Assembly: GCA_023238725.1 (NCBI GenBank)
Contig: CM041538.1
Span: 8,074,880-8,138,879 of the forward strand
Source of the DNA: Scortum barcoo
Taxonomy: Eukaryota; Chordata; Actinopteri; Centrarchiformes; Terapontidae
Length of the DNA stretch: 64,000 nt
Reading direction: 5' to 3'
A program made the position numbers and the translations under genes. Below, piece after piece: positions 49,105 to 60,500 of the stretch. Position 1 is the stretch's first letter. Every line of letters starts with the position of its first letter. Below the pieces are notes generated by a model. It saw nothing but the letters and a program-made list of their open reading frames with translations. It was not told the DNA's origin and searched no databases.

Positions 49105-51954
49105 GTGAGTACTCTTGACGTTCTAGCTGTGTTGCCTTTGCTTTCTACCCGCCTGCTTCTCCCTCCTTGCTTCTCCATATCCTGCTTGTCGCTCGAGTTC
49201 TGCAAGTTGTGGGTGGATGTGGTATTTTATGTGCCTCGCTATGTGTGTGTGGACTTGCATGTGTGTGTGACTGTGTTTGTATTTCCGTCTGACTGATTAA
49301 AATGAGTGTATTTTAGATTTAACAACAATTGGGGTCTTTTTAACATGCAAGTCCTATGTTATCCTCAGCAGCGATGTTTAAAATACAAGTACAATACGAG
49401 AACAAAATAACAGTTTAGTAATTGAGAAAATGTACTGAGCCGTGGTATTATCCAACAATAGCGTCCTGGCCTACGGCTAGGAAAAGCCATTATGGGCCAG
49501 TAAGCCCGTCCATCATCAGCGATGGCCAGGCCTTTGCAATGTGCACATTATGTCATTATTAATGAGATTTGAGAAAATAGGAAATTCAGTTCATGTTTTG
49601 TCATCACATTTGACCAGCTGTTATAACATTAAGCTCATGTACCCGCTCTGACAGTATTGCTCACGCTGCAATCAATCTAGTGCTCTGACCTATTTCTCTG
49701 ACCCAGTGGACTGAGATTGGGTTACAATCGTTGCTGGAATCAGTTTTTGAATAGGAAGAAATATCAAATGGACTGAAAGAGGGCTTAATGTGATAAGATT
49801 GTGTTTTGGCTGGAAGCTGTGGAAGTCTTGATCTGGGAAATAACATTATTGTCAGTACAGGGTGGAAAAAAAAAAAAACACCATTAGGCCACTACCATAC
49901 AACTAATAATATATGAAGTAGGCAAACACAGTAATTGTTAAGATTATAACAATGCATGTTCTTACAATCAAATCAGCATATTAATTTATTCTATTAGCTT
50001 TGATTGAAATGAAAATCTAATTTTATGGAAATATTTAATACTTTCATGCACAACCTTAGCGAGAAATCTGCTGAATGTGCAAATGACCTTATAAAAGCAG
50101 CATATGTGGCTAATTGAGATCTCTTTCATCCCTAACATTGAATACTTTGATAAATTATGGGAGCTCTAAAACATCGTAATGCAATTTTTTCCCCTTTCAT
50201 TCTTGACGAGTGAGATATCAGCTCATTAAAACAACCCCCGAGACTGTTAACCCTTTCCATCCCTCATTCCTGTCCTTCTGCCATTCATGGAGGCCATAAA
50301 TCCCCCCATTCTGCTTTTTTTTGGCTGCTTTGAAACATTAATTATTGTTGGAGGTCCACGAGGGCCGGATTTCTGCACCCCAGTTCTACGCACACATCCA
50401 CTAATGCACCACGCCCACCCACGGCTCCACGAGGGGAAACAGCCCAACAATGATTATCAGTATTTAGACAAAGTCAGGCTGTTATGCCGCTCTCTAATTG
50501 GAGTGAAATTTTCTAAATGAGACAAAAGCTGATGTTTCTTTTAAACCAGCGAGCATTTAGAGAAGAACAAAGGAGGATCTGGGGTTTCCAGCTCAGTCAC
50601 ACAGGGACTAAGTGCCTAACTAACAAAAGAGCAATTAGATGGGGGCTTCCACAGGGGATGCAGACACATCTACGGACGTGGGCATACACACGCCAAAACA
50701 CACACCCACACACACTTGTTTTATCTCTCCTCAGTGACACACCTCTGTTTCAGACTGTTGGTCTCTACACACACACAGACTCATACATGCACTATACACG
50801 CGCAGGTCCTACAGGGCAGCTAGGCAGTCACGCTGATATGGTAATGAGAGGAGAGAGACAGAGCTTATCTCAAATCCTCCAATCCCCCTTTCTCTCTCTC
50901 GCTCCTTCCCTCTTCTCTTTCCCTTGTCCATTCTCCTCTCATAACCCCATCCAAAAACACCAGAGTTAGGCAGTCTGCAGATAGTGTTTTGATTTGATTT
51001 TTTTTTTTTTTTTTATCCCAGCACAGTACAAAATTATAAATCATCGCCCAAATGTAGCACGAGGATAATTCAGTGATGGCAGTTAAGCAACCTTGCTGTG
51101 CTTTTATTCAAAAACTCCCAAAACCCTAATCACTGGCTTCAGGAACTGAATTTAGCAAGATTTAATAGAAAAGTTTGTATAGCTCACTCTTTGTGTATGC
51201 ATGAATTTGTGTTTTGATTGCGTGTGTGTGTGTCTTGGATGTGGAGTTCATGATATGTGTGATGATGCATGCAGGCATTCATTGTTGCAAACTGTACAGG
51301 TGTATTGATGTTTGGTGTGTCTTTGATCATCGTGTAGATTGAGCGTACTGGAACGTAAAAGGATGTGTATACACAGTTTGAAGGCTCATTATTTTCTGTT
51401 TTTACAAATTTTCTCTGGAAAATACACAGCTTTTTTTTTTTAATTAGCAGATTAATATACCAGGTTTCCCACAGGAAATTATGTAGCCGAGGTGTTTAGC
51501 CACCGCAATCCTGACTTGCAATCAATTTAGTTTGTTAGATAAATGCCTTAATAATAACCACACTGTTAAATATATGACACTCTCTGTGTTTTTATATTAG
51601 CAGAGGTGGTCTTTGTTTTGGAAGAGGTGACCCACCTTCGTTGTGGGAAATCTTGGTGTAAATGAATGTCTTGTGTATTTTGCTAAATTTGTTGCTCACT
51701 GTGTGTGGGAGTCCAGCGCTTTTCACCTTCCCCTACAAACCTGTCTCACAGGTCCATATTAAACTGTACATCGTTTTTAAAAACACATACAGAAAATAAC
51801 GACCCCTCGGTACGTGATGGAAAGTGTGTGAGGTGTGTTTGTGTGTGTGAGTGCTTAAAGCGCCGCTCTGTGTCCCCTGGGCTGTGTTAACGCTCCCGCC
51901 GTGTGTTGTTGTTGTGTGTGTGTTAAACACATGCAGTCCCTATCCTTGCCACAG
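49105..51954 (+). other. lrp8: lrp8 intron within the TM helix
   Basis: 2.85 kb, GTGAGT to CACAG. Two stretches (49440-49570 and 50040-50500) are complex, repeat-free and rich in TAATTA/ATTAAT-type motifs, so they are candidate conserved elements. Poly-T near 50996-51016; CA-rich near 50690-50780. Confidence 0.8.
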
Positions 51955-52131
51955 TGGTCATCGGATTGCTCTGCACCGGCGGATACCTGGTTTGGCGCAA
52001 CTGGCGGCGCAAGAACACTAAGAGCATGAACTTCGACAACCCCGTCTACCGCAAGACCACGGAGGACGACGATTTACGACGAGATCCACATCGGGCGACA
52101 CAGCGAGTCCATCGGCCACGTGTACCCAGCA
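51955..52131 (+). CDS. lrp8: lrp8 exon: TM end and NPVY tail, frameshifted
   Basis: This exon encodes VVIGLLCTGGYLVWRNWRRK, then NTKSMNFDNPVYRKTTEDDD. FDNPVY is the endocytosis signal and binding site for the Dab1 PTB domain that relays Reelin signalling. After DDD the entry frame reads LRRDPHRA, unlike the family, while the frame one base over reads YDEIHIGRHSESIGHVYPA, the expected LRP8 tail ending at a GTGAGT donor (52132). The TTT at 52074-52076, or the T of GAT just before it, therefore contains one surplus base. With 177 bp the gene does not end in frame; with 176 it does. This may be a sequencing or assembly error or a real allele. Confidence 0.93.
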
Positions 52132-52242
52132 GTGAGTGGCAGCCACAGCCAGCCATTCATAGCGCTTCCTCTAGGGGGCGGCATCACAGACAGCAACTCT
52201 CACTGGTACTCAGGGGCGCCCATGCTGTCCAGCGGCAAATGA
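52132..52242 (+). CDS. lrp8: Possible alternative C-terminus by intron retention
   Basis: In the corrected tail frame, reading past the GTGAGT donor stays open for 36 codons (VSGSHSQPFIALPLGGGIT, then DSNSHWYSG and PMLSSGK) to a TGA at 52240-52242. The stretch is GC-rich with codon choice like the exon, and composition changes after the stop. An AATAAA lies at 52994-52999. It could be an alternative last exon of lrp8. It does not resemble the mammalian proline-rich tail insert. It could also be a chance open frame, so I keep confidence low. Confidence 0.4.
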   Translation: MSGSHSQPFIALPLGGGITDSNSHWYSGAPMLSSGK

Positions 52243-52993
52243 GAGAAGCTGCAGAGGGAAGGAAGGAGTTTGGAATATTTGGGATGCGGGAGTATGCGCA
52301 GGGGTTTGGAAAAGCCTGTTTGTTGTACATGTAGGCCTGGTGGAAAGAAAGAGCAGGCTTGCACACGCACACGCCCACATTCTCACACAGCATTGTTGCA
52401 GTCGTCACTAAAAACACCACTCAGACACGCACACATAAGCCCTTCACCAGTACATCACATCCACATTTATATCACCGTCATGACCATAATCATACAGTAC
52501 ATACTACCATCACATCCCTGTTGCCAACCTGCCATCCCATTTATTTGTACATTGTGTCAGTTTTCTCTGGATGTTGAAGTGTTTAATCCGTTACTAGGGA
52601 GATGTTTCTTATGAGGCTCCCATTTCCTGACAAAACCCCTTACACAGTCACACATCATGTTAGTTTACAGAAGGAGCTGATGTAAAAGTTTTTCAACATT
52701 GTCAGCAGACAACAGAAAATATGTGCCACAAGGTATCATCCTTGTCACAGAGGAATTTTTATGCTTGTTCCTTCAAGTGTGCTGCTAAACAACGGTTGTA
52801 TAGACATTTGAGCAGCATTGAGGCTTAAACAATTACTGCTGCCTTGATGCTGTACATGTGAAAGAGAGATGCTTGATGGGGGTGAAGGGGAGGGGCTCTG
52901 CAATGGCATCCTGCCTTTTGAGGAGAACGAGGACTAGCTTAATAGCTTTACATCACCTTAGAAAGGTGGCTGAAAGGACCAGACCAATCTGCA

Positions 52994-52999
52994 AATAAA
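52994..52999 (+). terminator. Possible alternative polyadenylation signal
   Basis: AATAAA about 750 bp after the stop of the putative retained-intron C-terminus. A lone hexamer is weak evidence. Confidence 0.25.
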
Positions 53000-54186
53000 T
53001 TTGATTTTTAGAGTGGTTAGTAACATCATCACATAGTCCTTTATTTTTTGTTATAATGTAAATAAGATACAAAGGATAAAAATGGGAGCACAAATCAGAC
53101 GGTCCAAAATAGAATTTCCTTTATTCTGGCTTGAGTGCAGTTGCATAAACCATCAGTCTCCACATTTCTCCACAGTTGCAGCCCGCCCTGTTGCTTTCCC
53201 ATTGATGCAGATGCATGTTTGTGAATCACTTATTGGGCAAGAAGCTTGCATTCTCTACAAACTCCAGATCAATGCCAGCCGTGATTTTCACTCAGATGCA
53301 CTTAAGTGTATGAAGAGTGTGTCATCACTTGTGACGTTTACTGAATTTATTTGTTGTTTTGGGTAGCGGAGAGCAAACAGGGGAAGGGCAGCCAGAAAGG
53401 ATTACAGGGTGGGGGGGCGGGAGTCTAGTGCTTTGATCGGTTGGCATGGTAACACAGATTTCTTTGTGTTGCTCCAGAGAGAAAGGAGGCAAAGAATTCT
53501 GGGTATCACTGGCATGATGACAGGCTTTAGACCTATACAGACACACGCACATGCGTGAAACAGGTGCACGACTGAGTCATATTAAGATTCAAGGTCGAAT
53601 TAACAATCACCCTCGGTGAAGGGGGCTGCAGAGGGGGAACAATACTCTCTCTCTTCTCTCCCAGTTTTATTATTTACATCTGTACAAATCTCTTTTATTG
53701 TCGTTTTACTTGTTTTGTTCCTCTCCTGTCCTCTTCTTTCCTCTCTTTTATTTTCCTAGCCTTTCATGGCAAATGTGGCAACTCAGACAGCCAGAGAAAT
53801 CAGGATGGCATTATGTGGGCCAGACATTTGCAGCCGTAGGCAAGCATCCTGCATTCCTCACATAGGAGCAGCCAGAGAAGGAGGAAATGAACAAGGCGGG
53901 AGAATTGGAAGGAGGAGGAGAGGAAGGTCAGGGAGACGAGGGGAATAGGGAGGACTGCAAGAAGGCGAAGAAAGGAGCAGGCGAACAGATTCTGTGTGAA
54001 CCTGCCGTTTCATTTTTGGGTGCCACCGAGACTTGAATCTCTCTTTTTTTCTCTTGATTTCGGTCTTTGTTCCCTGTCCATCATCCTACTTTTTGTTTTT
54101 CTCTCTTCTATCTCAGTTCTCTGTCTATCTCTCTCTCCCCTTTACAAGCCTACTGTGGTAACAGTCTTTTTATCTGCTGTTTGCAG

Positions 54187-54225
54187 CGCGTGGCACTCAG
54201 TCTGGAGGATGATGGCTATCCCTGA
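54187..54225 (+). CDS. lrp8: lrp8 last coding exon: conserved acidic C-terminus
   Basis: After a strong acceptor (CTGCTGTTTGCAG), phase 0 codons encode RVALSLEDDGYP and a TGA stop at 54223-54225. Mammalian LRP8 ends RVALSLEDDGLP, so eleven of twelve residues agree; this fixes both the gene identity and the reading frame of the tail. It joins directly to HVYPA of the preceding exon when that exon's donor at 52132 is used. The 3' UTR begins at 54226 in the same exon. Confidence 0.95.
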   Translation, partial: RVALSLEDDGYP

Positions 54226-57200
54226 GGGGGGGAACGCATCTTGCAACCCCCCAACCGCCCTCCCTCCAATCCCATCCTGGCCCCTCCTCTCACCACAGCC
54301 TGTACACCACTACAATGAGGCCAGTACAACGCAGATGAGAAAGAGAAGAGTCCTCACTTTGCCTCCCTTTTTAAGGAGCAGGGATGACAAGTATTACCCC
54401 CCCCACTCCTCTCCTACCTTCTCCACCGGAGTAACACTACTACCAACTACTAGTCACTACTACTCCCCTTAGTGCTAGTTTATTTGTAGTCCTCTGCTCC
54501 ACTCCTCTCTTCTCTCTGCCTCTCGTTAGCTGTAGTGGTGTGTAAAATGCTGCTTGATGATCTTGTTCAAACTAACCTCATTTGGCTCTCTCAGTGCACA
54601 TTGTAAATAGAAGGCTGTTTGGCCACCATACAGGGGGGGATAGCTGGCATACATAATTTTTAATTCCTCATATGATGTCTTTTTTATTTATTTGTACATG
54701 TTTGCTGCTGTAAATATGTAATCAGCATCTCCCAGCGCACAGCACTAAAGGCAGATTTGTTCAAGTTTGCAAGGATATATAGTTGTAGGCAAGGACATTA
54801 TTTTTCTTCCTTACATCTTGAGTTGACAAGACAGACTTTTTTTAAACGACTGAATGTCATCGTTTCTCACACCCAGCCTCCCAGATCTGCCCCCTGACAT
54901 ACTGTATGTTGGCAGGCAAAGCTAAATTTAGCCACGGGGAAAATGATGGGGTTGTCTCCATGTTTGGAGGTGATTTCGGGGTGAAGGAGTAAAGCAGGGT
55001 GCTTCTTTTCTTGAGAGGAATGGGAGGATTTGTGCCACCAGAGGGTAGTGCCTCAAGGCAAAAAGCAGCAGGGCAGAAAAGGCAAAGGATTATGGGTAAT
55101 CCTCTCTTCTAGTATCAGAGGTGTGCCTGCAGTCGATAATGAACTTGGGATTGTTTGTTCATTTGCGGTGGGTGTTAGGACTCACGCATGTGCTCCTGAC
55201 TTTTTGTTTGTCTTTGTGTCTGCTGCCATCTATAATGTGGAGGTAAAGCTTCATATCCAAACAGCAGAGGGTTATAAAACACCTTCCCCTGACTGTTTTG
55301 AGAAAATGATGCTTTGAGGTACTGCGTTCTTTGACTTTCAGCTGCTGCCAAGCACTGATATTAGTGTTTGGACTTGAGCACTCCTTAAACATCTATCCCA
55401 GTGTGTCAGTCGTTCACAGCACTGCTTTTGGTGATTTTTTTTAGCATGATAACTTCTCCATCTCTCTGCCTTTTTTTTTTTTTTTTTAAACAATGTGGTC
55501 TCTAGATGACATGCCATAGAAGAAAAGCCCACTGTTCTTTTTCATCACTTTGCGCTGTCACTTTTGGTTCAGCGTGGTTGTTAGTGGCCCTGTTTTGTAC
55601 GAGCAGATGGCTAATACGCCGAGGCTGACTGAGCCGAGCACTGATTTGATTTGAAAGCTGGTTGAGAGGTAACGTGTAAACCAGCGTAAAGAGCGGATCT
55701 TCCATTGGCTTGCCACAGACATGCTTCCAGCCCATTGAATCAGATGGAATTCATGCCCAGTGACTATCGCAATAATTGCTCACAATGCGTTACAGGAGAG
55801 AATTACAAGAAGCCGGTACGACATGTTGACATGATAGCTGTTACACCTAGTTATGGCAAATTATTCCAATTCAAGACATCATTTAGTTTCAAGCAGGGGC
55901 ATTTGGAAGCTGTTAAGCACAATTATGATGCATCATATAAGGTACAGAGATTTGCATTGTCCAAACTGTGCACACAACACTGGTCTTCCTTTCTTAGAAT
56001 AACTGACTTGAACAATGTTGCATTTCAACTAAGCTGGACTAAGAAATGCTTTTGTTTGACACATTCTCTGCCTTTTCATAAACCTGATATATTACTGAAT
56101 GACAAGCAAAAAAGTGCATTAAAGTCTTCCAGCATCGATAGGTCCAGCACAGACTCAACATACATATATTCATCTCCAGCTATACAGACAGTATGTGCAT
56201 ACACACAAACAGTTGATTAATGAAAGTTATTATTCATGGTTCTCACTGTTTCCTGGAAAGGTTTGCTGAGTGTGGAGGAAGGAGGGAGGAAGAAAGCGAC
56301 AGGCAAAGACAAAGCTAGGCAGGAAATGACAGCCAGGATTCTGACTACACCGTATGCGAACAGGTTTGTTCTTGGCAGATGAATGGTGGGCCATTTATTT
56401 TGCTGGATTTCTGCTGATGTTGCGTCGCAGTATCCTGACACTCACTTCGCTTACCTCCCTCAAAAGGATGGCACTCTCCCCCCTCAGTCTATGATGCACA
56501 GTGGGGGATTTGTGTGTACTGTATGTGACAAGTGGCATGCTAGACAGGTAAATTATAGTCCTCTCCACTACTGCACTTCCCTACGTCTATCTAACAAAGG
56601 AGGATTGAGCACAAGGGGGAGGCCATCTCCCTTCATCTTAACCTTGTACACATGAAGAAAAATATAATGCATTACAGTGTGTGGATGACTGTGGCTCAGC
56701 TCAGCATGATCCTGGCCTGGTTTGAGGGCTTCCTGCAGTGTTTGGTTTTTGGGCAGAATTCAGGTTCGACATGTATGAAACAGTTTAAACTGACACAGCT
56801 GCATTTTAGTATAAACTGTAGTCAATGTTTAATACTCACTTTAATATCAATTGTTCTGTTAGCTCACAGTTCCATTTACTTTCATAAAAACCTATATCTA
56901 AGTCTTTAAGGAAAGATGGAGATGCTGTAAGATGCTGAGAAAGATGCCACAGGTCAGATAGCTATGTGAATTTCAGATGAAATAAATCGCAAACCCACTG
57001 CTGGATTGAACCCTGGGCTCAGCCAGCTCTGCACTCCCCATAGTGTCCTTCAGGTCCGTGTTTGCTGCAGGTCTAATGGAGTTCCATGCTGAGGGTTTGC
57101 ACTTGAGGTGACTGAGCATGGCATTGTAGAAAAGTTATTACTGCTACAGTGTGAAGACAGATTGGCTGGTCCACTTCATGGTCACCTTGAGAGAAGCAGC

Positions 57201-60200
57201 CTCAACCGAAGGACACTGAAAAAGTCCAGAAGGGGACATTTGTCATTCATCATATAGCAGGTAGTAATTGTAGTGGTAGTAGAGGACGTGCTTTCTGCAC
57301 ATTTCTTTCTGGACTCAGCTCCATAAACAAGTTGCAGTCGCAGTTATGAGGATCAAGTTGAGCCCTCTCCCTCATGATTAATAGGTCAAAGAACAACATA
57401 TTGTGCAAGTTTATTTACATATGTTCAGTCATTGTGATCACTCCAGTTCAGTTTTTTGTTTTTCATTTTCTAGACGTCTTTCAGTGTTATCCAGTAGTTG
57501 CTGTACTGTTGCATTCAGGTGTATCCATGTTGAATTTAATAAAGATCTGGAGCCGGCAGCACAAGCAGTTAATTAAATAAATGCAGACTTAGCCAAGTTG
57601 TAATCTTGGTGCAGACTCATGCAGTTATCACTAAAAAACTGGTTGTAACCACACATCCCTTTCTTCTGTAGAAATGAGTTATTACTAAATATTTACACCT
57701 AGTGACTGCAAGGCATGAATGTTGAACGAACTAACAAGCAAAGCTAATGTTGCTTGCTGATTTGTTTTCCATTTATACTGTAGGAGAGGTGCTTAGATCA
57801 ACCCATCTAGATGACATGATACTAAATGGCACGTTAGTGTAATCAGATATTTCCCACTTACTCTAACTTATACGAGTTGTATGAAAAGCACTGATTATGA
57901 ACCACACATCTCTTGTCCCGCTTAAAGCTACATTTGCATGTGTGCATTGCTTTTGTTTGGACAACACAACATGTTTCCTAGGAACGTTTTTATTAGCAAA
58001 AACATTCTTCAAATCTTAATGTGGAAACCCAAAATGGTAAATCACTGGTTTAAAACCACAGTAGCTAGTTGTTACTAAGAAGTTCAGAAAACTTTATGCA
58101 CAAACGTATTTAAGAATTTACATACAGCTGGTGTTTAATAAAATTTCAAAGTCAGGCTTAATTAACTCTTTATTTAAACTCAGACATTCATAAAGCATTT
58201 GGGATATTCATAACAAGTAACAGTAATCGGATTACTGTCCCAGAAGGTCAAACTAAATTATGTCAAACCATATATGACTAGGTTGTGTCTGGTTTATTTT
58301 ATGGGAAAGCTGTTACATTATTAGCTCATCATGCGTAGCAAATTCTAACAACCGTGATAACCATTAATATAAATGTATGTTGTAATTACAGCACTCCTGA
58401 TTTGTGCTCCCTGCTTTTAAATGTCCTGTCGCTTGTCCTTCCCCTTTCTCTCTGCACTCTTCTAATGGTTGTCTCCAGCCTTTTCCCATCCACGCTGCTT
58501 TAACCAGGACGCACTGACTGTTTTCTAACATCACTCACATCTCTCCACCACTTCACTTCCTCAAGCACTATATCACTACTGAGTTTTGGTTTAAAGAGCA
58601 AAGTCAGCATTGCTGTCTCTGTGCACTCTCATCCTCTTCCCATCTTCATCTCAGCCGCCGACATCTTTCCTTTGGCAAGGGCTGTCAGTCTTTGGGTAGA
58701 CGGACGCACACACACTGGAAGAAAGGAAAAAAACACTGGAGGATATAACCTGGAATCCCTGAAAGAACAAGGAAACCCCCAGAGCTGGAAAAATAAAAGC
58801 CTTCCCAATGGTGAGCCAGCGAACAGGCAAACAAAGCATGCTCAGCCAGGAGAAGCCGCTAGCTCCCTGTCACCACCACCAACCCCCCCAAACAGATACA
58901 GTTTTGGACTGTGGATGGAGCCCTCATTGACTCTACTTGGCTGGCAATTAGCTCTCGTTGACCCAGTGACTTTCCTTCACCAACTGGTTCCTCTGATTAT
59001 CATTTTTATCATCGTTTTTTGGACTGTTAGTCTGTGAGTTGTAGTTGTTGTTGCTCTCTCTCTCTCTCTCTCTCACTCACTCTCCTTGCCAAACCCTTCT
59101 CAGTTTCATATTGATGTTTGACTACTTGACGGGCAGTGTTCAGTCGCCTACATTTTTCTACCAGTCAGTGTAAAATGAAGGTTGGGGGAAGAAGACGGTA
59201 ATGGCGAGGTAGTGAAGTTTCTGTGTGTTAATCTTTGTATGGGTTGGGATGATGATATACACCGGCAATATTTTGATTACAAATGGTATTGTCACAGATT
59301 TGGACGTTTTACTTCAACTGTCTTTGAGGTGATTTTCTCAAGATGTTGCTGACGTGTCATTGCCTGCAAGGAAATCTCAAAATACATTCGGGGCTCCGTC
59401 CATTCCACAGCCATACAACAGGCATTTTTTTACGCTGTTTGTTGCACAAAACTTTTCAAGAAGCCTTCTGCACTGTGTAAAGAGAGAGATAACGTTCTTA
59501 GGAGGGAAATAAAAAAAGAGGGGGGGGGGGGGTCCAATGGTACAGTCCTATGGTTTTGAATCGTGACTTGTAAATACGTTTTCATACAGCAAAAAACCTT
59601 TTTGATAATGTTTTAAATGTATCTGTAAAAAAAGATGTACATAAACCTCTGGGGTAAAAAGGAGTGTAGACTATATATGAATTTATTTGTACACAAGAGC
59701 ACTGGATTTATTTACTACTTGATTGTAACTAAAATTAATAATCTGCCAAAGTGTTTTTATTTGACTTTTTCTCCTGTCTGTTCCGTTTGTTTGTTCGTTT
59801 GTTTTGCTTCTTAACAGCATCGCAGATTTTTAGTGTTCATACTGTATTTAATTCTGTTGAATAGATTTTGTTGTTTTTAAAAAAAAAAAACGAGATATCA
59901 TTTTAATTTATTGGTGCCTTGTTTTGTGCTCCTGTATACTTTTACTCTTTCTGTTTTTCTGTGTTACGTGTCTGCGGGGGGAGGGTGGGGGGCATTAACT
60001 GGCAGGGTTGGTGAGGGGAGGGACGGGGGGGTTAAAAACTTAGCAACTTCTGTACTTACATGGAATATCTGTACTGTATGCCAAAATGGTCTCACTCACG
60101 TTTCTATGAAATCAAGCTGTTGATAAATATCTCTATATATTGATATATTAAATTTATAAAAATTGTCCAACCTTTAGTGGTGATACTTGTCTCATATCCC

Positions 60201-60500
60201 TCTGTGTTGCATCTAGAAACTGCCTTCTCATTTTGTTTTGTACCAAGGAAACAAACTTTAAAGGTATACGTATATGAGTAGGATTTGGCCTCTCTCCCCC
60301 AACTCAAAGCGCACAAGCTTTTCATATTCCCACATGTTCACGATTTGGCAATTGATTGCTACGTTTTTATGGAGTCACGCACCCCACACCCTGCATGATG
60401 TTACTGGCTGGGTGCTACACACCTCTGTCCAAAGGCTGACACCCTGAAACATCCCATACACATCAAAACAAGAAAATAAAGGCAGAGGGCAGTGTCTCAT
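54226..60500 (+). other. lrp8: Probable lrp8 3' UTR (end uncertain)
   Basis: No splice site or coding exon was recognised after the stop. The sequence, with T-rich and ATTTA-like stretches, looks like a long 3' UTR. AATAAA hexamers occur at 56981, 57538, 57576, 58136, 59508 and 60475, and an ATTAAA near 60146, so the true end is ambiguous. A G13 run lies at about 59520-59532 and CT repeats at 59053-59074. Open frames such as 55705-56220 and 58621-59037 show no recognisable domain. Confidence 0.4.
60475..60480 (+). terminator. Candidate polyadenylation signal
   Basis: AATAAA following AGAA, one of several candidates for the distal end of the lrp8 transcript. Confidence 0.25.

Larger units (their letters stand above)
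52132..54186 (+). other. lrp8: Last lrp8 intron
   Basis: 2.05 kb when spliced, GTGAGT to TTTGCAG. I found no counterpart of the mammalian insert exon that recruits JIP and PSD-95. A possible polyadenylation signal for a retained-intron transcript is at 52994-52999. Confidence 0.8.
11260..54225 (+). other. lrp8: lrp8 gene (ApoER2), 3' fifteen coding exons
   Basis: Spliced together, the fifteen exons below encode an LDL-receptor family type I membrane protein in the order LDLa x5, EGF-A, EGF-B, YWTD propeller, EGF-C, O-linked domain, transmembrane helix, NPVY tail. I assign lrp8 rather than vldlr or ldlr from GKSP followed by FTNRHEIRRIDL, from IEKSGLNGVDRQ, from RNWRRKNTKSMNFDNPVYRK and from the C-terminal LSLEDDG signature, as in mammalian LRP8. 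All introns are GT-AG and phases match the family. LRP8 binds clustered Reelin and apoE and signals through Dab1 during neuronal migration and synaptic plasticity. Signal peptide, first LDLa repeats and promoter are upstream of the window. One surplus base in the penultimate exon breaks the frame. Confidence 0.95.

Noticed and set aside
53766..53948. Possible extra tail exon in the last lrp8 intron
   Set aside because: The open frame is basic and Arg/Gly-rich, has no match to the mammalian tail insert, and no phase-0 acceptor and donor pair gives a continuous frame.
55705..56220. 171-codon open frame downstream of the lrp8 stop
   Set aside because: Composition and residue order show no known domain, no splice sites frame it, and it lies in the probable 3' UTR. 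An open frame of this length can arise by chance in 64 kb.
58621..59037. 138-codon open frame with hydrophobic C-terminus
   Set aside because: Located in the probable 3' UTR, no family resemblance, and hydrophobic stretch derived from T-rich sequence.
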